Under the pieces are notes generated by a model. The model was not told where the DNA came from and ran no database searches. It worked only from the letters and a program-made list of their open reading frames with translations. A DNA stretch of 64,000 bases from an uncultured bacterium. Its GTDB lineage: Bacteria; Verrucomicrobiota; Verrucomicrobiia; CAIQCK01. The translations under genes were made by a program, and so were the position numbers. Below, piece after piece: positions 1-7,213 of this stretch (its first letter is position 1; each line of letters begins with the position of its first letter). The stretch spans positions 1-64,000 of the forward strand of contig CAIQCK010000031.1 in NCBI GenBank assembly GCA_903870275.1, read 5' to 3'.

Positions 1-87
1 ATGATCGTCAACCGATCCCGTTCCTTCCGACTCATCGTTAATGTCTCCATCTTGTGACCGGAGTTGCTACCGCAACCCCGTCCCAAA

Positions 88-132
88 GGGGACATTTCTA
101 TTGAGTTACAAGGGGGACATTCTCATGGAGTT
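88..132. repeat. Two imperfect 20-bp direct repeats, possible mobile-element end
   Basis: Two copies beginning GGGGACATT lie at 88-107 and 113-132. They are 25 bp apart from start to start and match at 16 of 20 positions. Closely spaced repeats with a GGGGACATT core resemble the subterminal repeats found at the ends of some insertion sequences, but no transposase is visible in the window beside them. The assignment to a mobile element is a guess. Confidence 0.3.
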
Positions 133-228
133 CCGACACCTTTTCGCCCTTTTGCTTGACGACGATGGAGCGGTTGACTACCCTGCCCATGCTTGGTAGG
201 CGAAGGTGTCATGTTGGGACGTCGTATT

Positions 229-246
229 GCCGCAACCGGTTGCGGC
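229..246. promoter_or_regulatory. 18-bp perfect palindrome upstream of the NusG-like gene
   Basis: GCCGCAACCGGTTGCGGC is a perfect palindrome with no spacer, lying 136 bp before the chosen start of the antiterminator gene. It could be an operator for a dimeric regulator or a short leader-RNA hairpin. Nothing in the sequence decides between these. Confidence 0.3.
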
Positions 247-382
247 GCGTGTTTGATTTTTGTCCGATGCCTGTGCCCGCCTTGGCAATCGCCTGGGTCC
301 TCACAACGTGTTTGGAAATGGGGCAGGCGGATGGATCGAGTCGAAAATGCGGGCAACAAGGCCGTTGATCCCAATTTCTAGC

Positions 383-955
383 ATGCAAACCAGCGACTTG
401 GCGTGGTATTGCGCGCGGACCAAGCCCAAGCACGAGCATATCGCAGCAGCGAATGTGCGCAAAAATCTTGGGCTGGAAGTGTTCCTGCCGCGGCTGCGGG
501 CCGAACGGGCGACTCAGCGCGGGGTGGTACGGGTCGTCGAGCCTCTCTTTCCCTGTTACGTCTTTGTCCGTTGTGCGCTCGACGAGAAAGCCAGCGAGAT
601 TCGTTACACGACGGGCGTCAGCAGCCTCGTGCATTTTGGCGACCGGATTCCACCGGTGCCGGACGCGGTGATCGGGGAGTTGCGGGAGTTTTTCGAAGCC
701 GAAGAACCCATGATCGTTGACGATCATCTCCCGGACGGGGTCGAGGTGGTTCTGACGGAAGGGGCTTTTGCCGGGATGCGCGCCTTCGTATTGCGCGCCT
801 TGCCGGCACGGCAGCGCGTTCAGGTTTTGCTGGATATTCTGGGGCGCGCCACGCTGGTGGAAGTGGACCGGCGTTCGGTGGTGCTGGAGAAAAGTTGTGT
901 GGCGGATCGCATACCGTTATTGGCAGTGCCGCATCGAGAGATGCTGCAGGTTTAA
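383..955 (+). CDS. Specialised NusG-family antiterminator (LoaP/UpxY/RfaH type)
   Basis: This 190-residue protein opens with the NGN-domain signature LAWYCARTKPKHEH and continues through the ...VFLPRLRAERATQRGVVRVVEPLFPCYVFVR core. A KOW-like C-terminal part follows from about residue 115 (GVEVVLTEGAFAGMRA). Specialised NusG paralogues of this size sit at the front of capsule and exopolysaccharide operons and let RNA polymerase read through long transcripts. Its position as the first gene before some 30 kb of same-strand polysaccharide genes fits that role. An ATG at 347 in the same frame would add 12 residues; 383 was preferred because the NGN domain starts five residues later. No strong ribosome binding site marks either. 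The target leader element is unknown. Confidence 0.88.
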   Translation: MQTSDLAWYCARTKPKHEHIAAANVRKNLGLEVFLPRLRAERATQRGVVRVVEPLFPCYVFVRCALDEKASEIRYTTGVSSLVHFGDRIPPVPDAVIGELREFFEAEEPMIVDDHLPDGVEVVLTEGAFAGMRAFVLRALPARQRVQVLLDILGRATLVEVDRRSVVLEKSCVADRIPLLAVPHREMLQV

Positions 956-1108
956 GTTGAAGCAGCAAACAATCCAACCTCCGATGACTGTTTTCGGAGG
1001 CGGCAACATGGGTTGGCGCGAAGAAACAACCGCGCCAGCAAGTGCGGAGCTTTGCGTCCAAAATGGCGGCTTCGTTTCGTGTCGAACCCTGTTTATGGTT
1101 TTCCGGGC

Positions 1109-1831
1109 ATGAATCGCTCCTCTGATGAAGTTCATTGCGAAGGATCGAGTCCCGTCGGTCCCGCGCGGATTCCGCTCTGGAAGCGGGTCTTGGACGTGGC
1201 GTGCGTGCTGCTGACGATCCCTTTGCTTTTGCCGGTGGCCCTGGTCATCGCCGTGATGATCAAGATCGGCTCCCGCGGGCCGGTTCTCTTCAGGCAGGAG
1301 CGTGTGGGTTACCAAGGCAGACGATTCGTGTGTTTGAAGTTTCGGACGATGTTCGTGGGCGCGGACGCGGCCGTCCACCAGGGGCATTGGAACAACCTGA
1401 TCACGTCCAATGTGCCGATGAAAAAAATGGATTTGCACGGCGACCCTCGGTTGATTCCCGGTGGTCGGTTGTTGCGGGTGTCCGGCTTGGACGAATTGCC
1501 GCAGATTATCAATGTGCTTTGGGGCGAAATGAGCCTGGTCGGGCCTCGCCCCTGCATTCCCTACGAGTATGAAAAATATTTGACGTGGCAGCGAGAACGA
1601 TTCAATACGCTGCCGGGCTTGACAGGCCTTTGGCAGGTCAGTGGCAAGAACAGGACCACCTTCGTTGAAATGATGCATTTGGACATTGAATACGTTCGGA
1701 ACAAGACCCTATGGTTGGACTTGAAGATCATCGCCAAAACCATCCCGGCTCTGATCGTGCAAATGTATGATATGCGAAACGGGCAAAAGTCTGTCGAGCG
1801 TTCCGGTTCAGCCAAGGTGGGTCCGCCCTGA
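1109..1831 (+). CDS. Priming undecaprenyl-phosphate sugar transferase (bacterial sugar transferase family)
   Basis: About 240 residues. It should transfer a sugar-1-phosphate from a UDP-sugar to undecaprenyl phosphate, the first step of repeat-unit assembly at the inner membrane. Visible family marks are KRVLDVACVLLTIPLLLPVALVIAVMIK (one N-terminal hydrophobic segment), GPVLFRQERVGYQGRRFVCLKFRTM, the DELPQ motif, the GEMSLVGPRP block and the LPGLTGLWQVSG block. It is the short form, without the extra four N-terminal membrane segments of WbaP/WcaJ proteins. The start at 1109 was chosen because the upstream in-frame extension reads as basic non-membrane sequence. A 7-bp inverted repeat (TGGCGCG/CGCGCCA, 1014-1037) lies in the leader. 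The acceptor is inferred from the family; the sugar cannot be read from sequence. Confidence 0.93.
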   Translation: MNRSSDEVHCEGSSPVGPARIPLWKRVLDVACVLLTIPLLLPVALVIAVMIKIGSRGPVLFRQERVGYQGRRFVCLKFRTMFVGADAAVHQGHWNNLITSNVPMKKMDLHGDPRLIPGGRLLRVSGLDELPQIINVLWGEMSLVGPRPCIPYEYEKYLTWQRERFNTLPGLTGLWQVSGKNRTTFVEMMHLDIEYVRNKTLWLDLKIIAKTIPALIVQMYDMRNGQKSVERSGSAKVGPP

Positions 1832-1918
1832 ACAGGGGGCCCATTGGCGACACTTGGCAATCAAGTGTTTCTCTGCTAGTTATCCAAAGACGCAGGAGAC
1901 GATTTAACCTGGGAAAAA

Positions 1919-2941
1919 ATGCCAAAACCAATAAAGATCGGTGTTGTGGGGTGCGGGTATTGGGGGCCGAACTTGGTCCGCAATTTCAGGTCGCTGCCCG
2001 ATTGCAGCCTGACAGCGATGTGCGACACCAGCGAGCTTCGCCTGAAACACCTCAAGTCGTTGTATCCCGAAATCGAGGGTTTCAATGATTATGATCGCGT
2101 GCTGGACGGCGCCGATGTGGACGCGTTGGTCATTGCCACGGCCGTCAAACTGCATTATCCCATGGCCAAAGCGAGCTTGTTGGCCGGCAAGCACACCTTC
2201 ATCGAAAAGCCCATGGCGCGGTCGTCGTTTGAGTGCGAAGAGTTGATCGAGATTGCGCGCAAGAAAGGGGTGGTGTTGATGGTGGGGCACACCTTCCTCT
2301 ATTCGCCCACGGTCAGGAAAATCAGGGAAATTGTGGAGGGCGGCGACTTGGGCGAGATCCGGTATATTTCCGCCCGTCGGCTCAATCTGGGGCTTTTCCA
2401 GAGAGACATCAATGTGGCGTGGGATTTGGCGCCGCACGATATTTCCATTGTTTTATACATCATGGGAGAGCAGCCCACCCGCGTCAACTGTTGGGGCACG
2501 GCCCACATTACTCCGGGGATCGAGGATGTCACCATGATGAGCCTTTTGTTTAACCGGGAGCGGTCGGCCATCATTCACAGCAGTTGGCTCGATCCAAGGA
2601 AGATCCGGGAGATTACCATCGTCGGCAGCAAAAAGATGGTTGTTTATGACGACCTCGAACCGCAGGAGAAGGTCAAAATTTACGACGCGCGCGTTGACAA
2701 GCCGCCTCACTACGACACCTTTGCCGAATTCCATTACGCGTATCATTACGGCGACATGCACGCACCCTACGTCCGGCAGGAAGAACCGTTGAAGGTTGAG
2801 TGCCAGCACTTTTTGGATTGTATCCGGCATGGAACCACCCCGCTGACGAGCGGCAAGCGGGGGCTGGAACTCGTGCGGATTCTGGAGGCGTCCTCCGCGT
2901 CTTTGAAGACGGGCGGCGCCTCGGTGGATCTGACGCATTGA
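1919..2941 (+). CDS. Gfo/Idh/MocA oxidoreductase, WbpB/WlbA-like UDP-sugar 3-dehydrogenase
   Basis: 340 residues with an N-terminal Rossmann fold (IGVVGCGYWGPNLVRNF, GxGxxG type) and the family EKP motif (HTFIEKPMARS, near residue 96). A C-terminal dimerisation domain carries WDLAPHDISI, containing the HD pair used in catalysis by sugar members. WbpB/WlbA oxidises C3 of UDP-GlcNAcA so that an amino group can be added. The next gene is a WbpD/WlbB-like acetyltransferase, and a UDP-sugar 6-dehydrogenase (23160) and a DegT aminotransferase (19631) are in the same locus, which supports this pathway role. Substrate identity is inferred from context. Other Gfo/Idh substrates remain possible. Confidence 0.88.
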   Translation: MPKPIKIGVVGCGYWGPNLVRNFRSLPDCSLTAMCDTSELRLKHLKSLYPEIEGFNDYDRVLDGADVDALVIATAVKLHYPMAKASLLAGKHTFIEKPMARSSFECEELIEIARKKGVVLMVGHTFLYSPTVRKIREIVEGGDLGEIRYISARRLNLGLFQRDINVAWDLAPHDISIVLYIMGEQPTRVNCWGTAHITPGIEDVTMMSLLFNRERSAIIHSSWLDPRKIREITIVGSKKMVVYDDLEPQEKVKIYDARVDKPPHYDTFAEFHYAYHYGDMHAPYVRQEEPLKVECQHFLDCIRHGTTPLTSGKRGLELVRILEASSASLKTGGASVDLTH

Positions 2942-3025
2942 CACGGGAAACTCTGCGCGCGAGTTGCCGGAAGACCCAGCGAACGAATTTGTTGCATGGA
3001 ATGATTTAGAAAACTCCAGCGGCCC

Positions 3026-3556
3026 ATGAACTCATCCCAGCACCCTTTTCAGAAAATCGCCCCGGACGTAAAACTCGGCAAAAACGTTCGCGTCCACGGT
3101 TTTGTGAACCTGTATGGTTGCGAAATCGGCGATGACGTGAAGATCGGGACTTTCGTGGAAATCCAAAAAGGGGCCAGGATCGGCCATCGCTGCAAAATCT
3201 CCAGTCATACGTTTATCTGCGAAGGCGTGACACTGGAAGAGGAGGTCTTTGTCGGCCACAACGTCACTTTCATTAATGACCGCTATCCGCGGGCCACGAA
3301 TGCGGAAGGCGCCTTGCAGACCGAGGCCGATTGGAAGTGCATTGGAACGCTGGTCAAGCGCGGCGCATCCATCGGTTCCAGTGCGACCTTGCTTTGTGGA
3401 ATCACCGTCGGCGAAAACGCCGTGATCGGCGCGGGCAGTGTCGTGACCAAAGACGTGCCGGCCGGCGCGGTGGTTGCGGGAAACCCCGCCCGCGCCCTGA
3501 AAAAGAAACTCCCTGTAATCGCCCGCCGCTCAAAACCGCGTGTCCGCGCCGTCTGA
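3026..3556 (+). CDS. Left-handed beta-helix N-acetyltransferase, WbpD/WlbB-like
   Basis: 176 residues made of hexapeptide repeats (IGDDVKIGTFVEIQKGARIG; later GASIGSSATLLCGITVGENAVIGAGSVV). The segment FINDRYPRA and the ending TKDVPAGAVVAGNPAR closely fit the WbpD/WlbB group, which acetylates the 3-amino group of UDP-2-acetamido-3-amino uronic acid using acetyl-CoA. The protein should be a cytoplasmic trimer. It lies 84 bp after the Gfo/Idh dehydrogenase and its end overlaps the next gene by 17 bases, so the three genes are probably co-transcribed. The C-terminal tail is basic (ARRSKPRVRAV). The function is strongly supported as an acyltransferase; the exact sugar is inferred. Confidence 0.9.
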   Translation: MNSSQHPFQKIAPDVKLGKNVRVHGFVNLYGCEIGDDVKIGTFVEIQKGARIGHRCKISSHTFICEGVTLEEEVFVGHNVTFINDRYPRATNAEGALQTEADWKCIGTLVKRGASIGSSATLLCGITVGENAVIGAGSVVTKDVPAGAVVAGNPARALKKKLPVIARRSKPRVRAV

Positions 3557-4646
3557 AATTCAACCGGTTTCCGGGGACGCGCTTCCAACAGACCGAACGC
3601 GCGCCGCCGGTGACACCGTGGAGCGGGTGAATCCGTTGGAGATCGCTGGGTGGGATGCGATGGTGCTTGCATACCCCGGTTCCTCGATTTTTCACACAGC
3701 GGCTTGGGCCAGGGTTCTGCAAAGCACTTACGGCTATACGCCCCTCTATTTCACCCGTCGGGAATCCGGCCGCCTACGGGCGTTGTTGCCGGTCATGGAA
3801 GTGGATAGCTGGTTGACGGGACGGCGCGGCGTTTCACTGCCTTTCACGGATGATTGCGAGCCGTTGTGTTTGGATGCCGCCGAGTTCCGCGATGTCCTGC
3901 AAAAAGTGACGGAATACGCGGCGGAACGGGACTGGAAATACCTGGAATGCAGAGGCGGAAAAGAGTTTTTCACCGGCGCGCCGGCTTCCACCTCTTTTTA
4001 CAGCCATCTACTCAGCCTGACCGGCGGTGACGAGGCGCTTTTCGCCAAAGTGGAAAGCGCCGTGCGGCGGGCGATACGCAAAGCCGAAAAAACCGGCGTC
4101 AGCGTGGAGTTTGCCCAGAGTCTGGACGCCATGCGGACGTTCTACGACCTGCACTGCAAGACGCGCATCCGGCACGGCTTGCCGCCGCAACCGTTTCGTT
4201 TTTTCCAAAACATCCACGACCACATTCTGTCACAGAACCATGGGTTTGTCGTTCTGGCCAGATATCAGCAGGCGCCGGTGGCGTCCTCTGTTTTTTTTCA
4301 TTGGGGGAAAAACGCCATCTACAAATATGGCGCATCCGACGAAGCCTTTCAGCACTTGCGCGCCAACAACCTTGTCATGTGGGAGGCCATCCGATGGTAT
4401 GGCCGCCACGATTTTGAACAGTTGCATTTTGGCCGCACTTCTCTTACAAATCAAGGCTTGCGGCGATTCAAACTGGGTTGGGGGACGGAAGAACGCAGCA
4501 TCGAATATGTGAGATACGACAGGCGAAAAAAGGATTTCGTAACGGTTAAAGATGAATCATCTGGCTGGCACAGTCACGTGTTTCACAGGATGCCAGGCTT
4601 TCTTTCCAAGTGGGTTGGGACGGTGCTTTATAAACACATGGCGTAG
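3540..4646 (+). CDS. FemAB-related GNAT protein, exosortase-locus type
   Basis: 368 residues from a GTG start that overlaps the previous gene by 17 bases. It has the two-lobed FemAB/GNAT fold: an N-terminal half with SSIFHTAAWARVLQSTYGY, a middle with VRRAIRKAEKTGVSVEF, and a C-terminal half with YKYGASDEAFQHLRANNLVMWEAIRWYGRHDFEQLHFGRTS. The last blocks match the FemAB-like proteins that accompany exosortase/PEP-CTERM polysaccharide loci. FemAB proteins transfer amino acids from aminoacyl-tRNA, but the exosortase-linked group has no demonstrated reaction. A role in modifying the polysaccharide or its carrier is an inference from position. Two other genes of this superfamily lie at 15508 and 20974. 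Confidence 0.82.
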   Translation: MSAPSEIQPVSGDALPTDRTRAAGDTVERVNPLEIAGWDAMVLAYPGSSIFHTAAWARVLQSTYGYTPLYFTRRESGRLRALLPVMEVDSWLTGRRGVSLPFTDDCEPLCLDAAEFRDVLQKVTEYAAERDWKYLECRGGKEFFTGAPASTSFYSHLLSLTGGDEALFAKVESAVRRAIRKAEKTGVSVEFAQSLDAMRTFYDLHCKTRIRHGLPPQPFRFFQNIHDHILSQNHGFVVLARYQQAPVASSVFFHWGKNAIYKYGASDEAFQHLRANNLVMWEAIRWYGRHDFEQLHFGRTSLTNQGLRRFKLGWGTEERSIEYVRYDRRKKDFVTVKDESSGWHSHVFHRMPGFLSKWVGTVLYKHMA

Positions 4647-4744
4647 GGTTGATGTGAAGTGGCATGGCAGCTTCAGAGTTGTTAAGGTGAGACTTTGATC
4701 AGGGCAACGATAAACGAGACCCGCAGAGAAAGGCAGAGCAACGC

Positions 4745-7063
4745 GTGAATACTGTGGATAACAAACAGACAGCGGCCCCAAGTTTAGGGATTTCTTTGGG
4801 CGATATTTACTACGTGCTGTTCCGGCAGAAGCTGAAAATCGTCCTTTTTTCCGCGCTGGGCGTTCTGGCGGCCACCGGTTTTTACTGGGCCAAGCCGCCG
4901 CTATTCCAGTCCGAGGCCAAGCTGTTTATTCTCTATGTGGTGACCACCCAGGTGCCGAAGCTGTCCGGCCCGGAAGCCAATGTGAAAACGCCCGATGAGC
5001 GGGGCGAGAACATCATGAATTCCGAGGTTGAAATCCTGACGAGCATGGATTTGGTGCAACAAACGGTGGACACCTTTGGAGCGGACAAGATTCTGGCGAA
5101 AGCGGGCGGCGGCGATGACCGCATCAGAGCGGCCGCGTTCATCAAGAGTAATCTGACCGTGGAGACGCCAAAAAGAAGCGATGTGATTCGCGTCGTCTTG
5201 CAGCATCCGGACCCTCAAGTGGTTCAGCCCGTTCTCAGCAGCTTGATTGACAATTACATCAAACGGCACATTGAGATCCACCGGGCGGTCGGAATCATAC
5301 ACGATCTCTTGACCCAGGAGACGGACCAGATGCGTCTCCGGCTCGAACAGACGGAACAGGAACTCCACACCGCCAAAAGCAAGGCGGACGTGCTCTCGCT
5401 CGATGACGCGAGAAGGGCCTACACCGATCAGATTTCAGAAATCCGCCGGAACATCCTTTCCGCCGCCGCCGAGTTGGCGGAACGCCAGGCGGAATTCCAG
5501 GAGATGAGGAAGACCTCGGTCGTGCCTGTTGTCCGGCCGGCCACCGTGGCACCGACGACCGCCCCGCCGTCGACACCCCCGCCGCCGGAACTGCGCATGA
5601 AACCCGATGATGAATACCAGCACGTTCTGGAGCGGCTTGATTTCTTGCGGAAGAAGAAGATGGAGTTGCGGACTCAATACACGGAGCACAGTGTGTTGGT
5701 CAAAGGGATCAACGATCAGATTGTCGAAGCCGAGAATCGCAAGCGGCAGCTTGAGGCGGCGAATCCGAGTCTGACCATGATCAGTATTCCCACGGCGACG
5801 CCGGCAGCGACGCCGGCGTCGGCACCCGCGTCGGCTCCCGGGTCGGCAGTGGCTTACCCCCAGCCAGCGACCTCCTACGATTCGGTGACCGAATCTGCCA
5901 AGATCATGGCTCTCCAAACGCGGATCAAGATTTTGAATGCGCAGTTGGATCAGATCCGGATCGAAACCAGCAGATTTGATGAGAAGGGGGATATCATCAA
6001 CGAACTGCAACGGAAGAAAGAATTGCAGGAGGCCAGCTACCGGTTTTATGCCAACAGTCTGGAACAGGCCCGTATTGAGGAAGCCTTGGGTGCCGGGAAG
6101 GTCCTGAACATCAACAAGATTCAAACGCCATCACCTCCCTTTAGAGACTGGTTTGTGACTCTCCGGCTCCTGGCAACGATCGTCATGGGCGGTATCCTGG
6201 CCGGAATCGCGTTGGCGTTTGTGTCCGATCTGTATCTGGATCGTTCCATCAGGCGCCCGGTGGATGTTGAGAAGAAATTGCGCCTGCCGTTGCTCCTGAC
6301 CATTCGCGACATCGGTTGGTTTGGCCGCCGCCGCGTCGCCAAGGCCAATCAACGAATGTTGCAGAGGACGGACGCAAGCGCCGGAGGTGGGTTGTCTGAA
6401 GAAACCGCCGGGCTGGTTCCCAAACTCTTCAATGATCCTCTCCTGCCGTTTTATGAGGCGCTCAGAGACCGGCTGGACCAGCGACTGGAGAGCCGAAATC
6501 TCGATCACAAACCGAAATTCATTGGCGTCACGGCCGTTGACGAGAATGCCGGTGTGACGACGCTGGCGACGGGCCTGGCCGTTTCCCTTTCGGAGACCGA
6601 AAACAGAAACGTCCTTTTGATTGATTTGGATCGGGATTTGGGAGTGGCGAAGCAGTTTTACAAGGGACAGATCACGGAGCACGATTTGGGCGATGCCCTG
6701 GATCCCAAATACAAAGTCTTGATCCAGAACAGCGACGGGACGGGCGGGGAACCGGACTTTGAAAAACTCGCCCACGTTTTGCGAAATCAATACCCCGACA
6801 TTCTGAAAAAACTCAAGGTCAGCGAGTATGATTGCGTGGTTTTCGACATGTCTCCGATCGCCCCGACCAGCATCACGTTGCGGCTTGCGGGATTCATGGA
6901 TGAGGTGGTGCTCGTCATCGAATCGGAGAAGACCAATCAGGACGTTGCCGGGGATGGAATTTCACTGCTCCTGGAATCGAAAATCAGCGTGTCGGCCGTG
7001 CTGAACAAAATTCGGAACTACGTTCCGTCGTCACTGCATCAGGAGTTTTGGGGCGGTGTTTGA
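4745..7063 (+). CDS. Wzz/GumC-type chain-length protein fused to a degenerate BY-kinase domain
   Basis: 772 residues, GTG start. The Wzz domain begins with a membrane segment at about 31-49 and continues as a periplasmic coiled coil with the GNVR-like stretch ELQRKKELQEASYRFYANSLEQ, closed by a second membrane segment (FVTLRLLATIVMGGILAGIALAF). Two proline/threonine/alanine-rich tracts interrupt the coiled coil (about residues 260-285 and 350-375). A cytoplasmic P-loop-like domain follows. Walker B-like strands are present (NVLLIDLDRD, DCVVFDMSPI), but the Walker A loop reads DENAGVTT, with valine where the catalytic lysine belongs, and there is no C-terminal tyrosine cluster. The protein probably controls polymer length and export but is unlikely to be an active tyrosine kinase. 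Confidence 0.88.
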   Translation: MNTVDNKQTAAPSLGISLGDIYYVLFRQKLKIVLFSALGVLAATGFYWAKPPLFQSEAKLFILYVVTTQVPKLSGPEANVKTPDERGENIMNSEVEILTSMDLVQQTVDTFGADKILAKAGGGDDRIRAAAFIKSNLTVETPKRSDVIRVVLQHPDPQVVQPVLSSLIDNYIKRHIEIHRAVGIIHDLLTQETDQMRLRLEQTEQELHTAKSKADVLSLDDARRAYTDQISEIRRNILSAAAELAERQAEFQEMRKTSVVPVVRPATVAPTTAPPSTPPPPELRMKPDDEYQHVLERLDFLRKKKMELRTQYTEHSVLVKGINDQIVEAENRKRQLEAANPSLTMISIPTATPAATPASAPASAPGSAVAYPQPATSYDSVTESAKIMALQTRIKILNAQLDQIRIETSRFDEKGDIINELQRKKELQEASYRFYANSLEQARIEEALGAGKVLNINKIQTPSPPFRDWFVTLRLLATIVMGGILAGIALAFVSDLYLDRSIRRPVDVEKKLRLPLLLTIRDIGWFGRRRVAKANQRMLQRTDASAGGGLSEETAGLVPKLFNDPLLPFYEALRDRLDQRLESRNLDHKPKFIGVTAVDENAGVTTLATGLAVSLSETENRNVLLIDLDRDLGVAKQFYKGQITEHDLGDALDPKYKVLIQNSDGTGGEPDFEKLAHVLRNQYPDILKKLKVSEYDCVVFDMSPIAPTSITLRLAGFMDEVVLVIESEKTNQDVAGDGISLLLESKISVSAVLNKIRNYVPSSLHQEFWGGV

Positions 7064-7213
7064 GAAGAGGAAGGATTCCTTCCGGGTTTTACGAGAGAGA
7101 TGGCAGGCGTGCTTTACGGCAGCCTTGAGGGTCGATGGTGGTACGTCCATGTTCCGCCCAGGGTGCGTTCTCCTGAAGACGACTTTTTTGAATCTGTTCT
7201 TCAGTAAATTTCC

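Larger units (their letters stand above)
1..382. other. Gene-free left edge upstream of the polysaccharide locus
   Basis: I see no convincing gene here. The first 57 bases are open and end in TGA at 55-57, so they could be the last codons of a gene that begins outside the window. Overlapping short reading frames on both strands look unlike known proteins. The stretch holds a pair of imperfect 20-bp direct repeats (88-132) and an 18-bp perfect palindrome (229-246), listed separately. It is the likely promoter and leader region of the NusG-like gene that follows. Confidence 0.5.

Noticed and set aside
7069-7090. GGAAGG/CCTTCC inverted repeat followed by GGGTTTT after the chain-length gene
   Set aside because: The stem is only six pairs with a three-base loop and the T-run is short, and the next polysaccharide gene follows on the same strand, so I do not claim a terminator.
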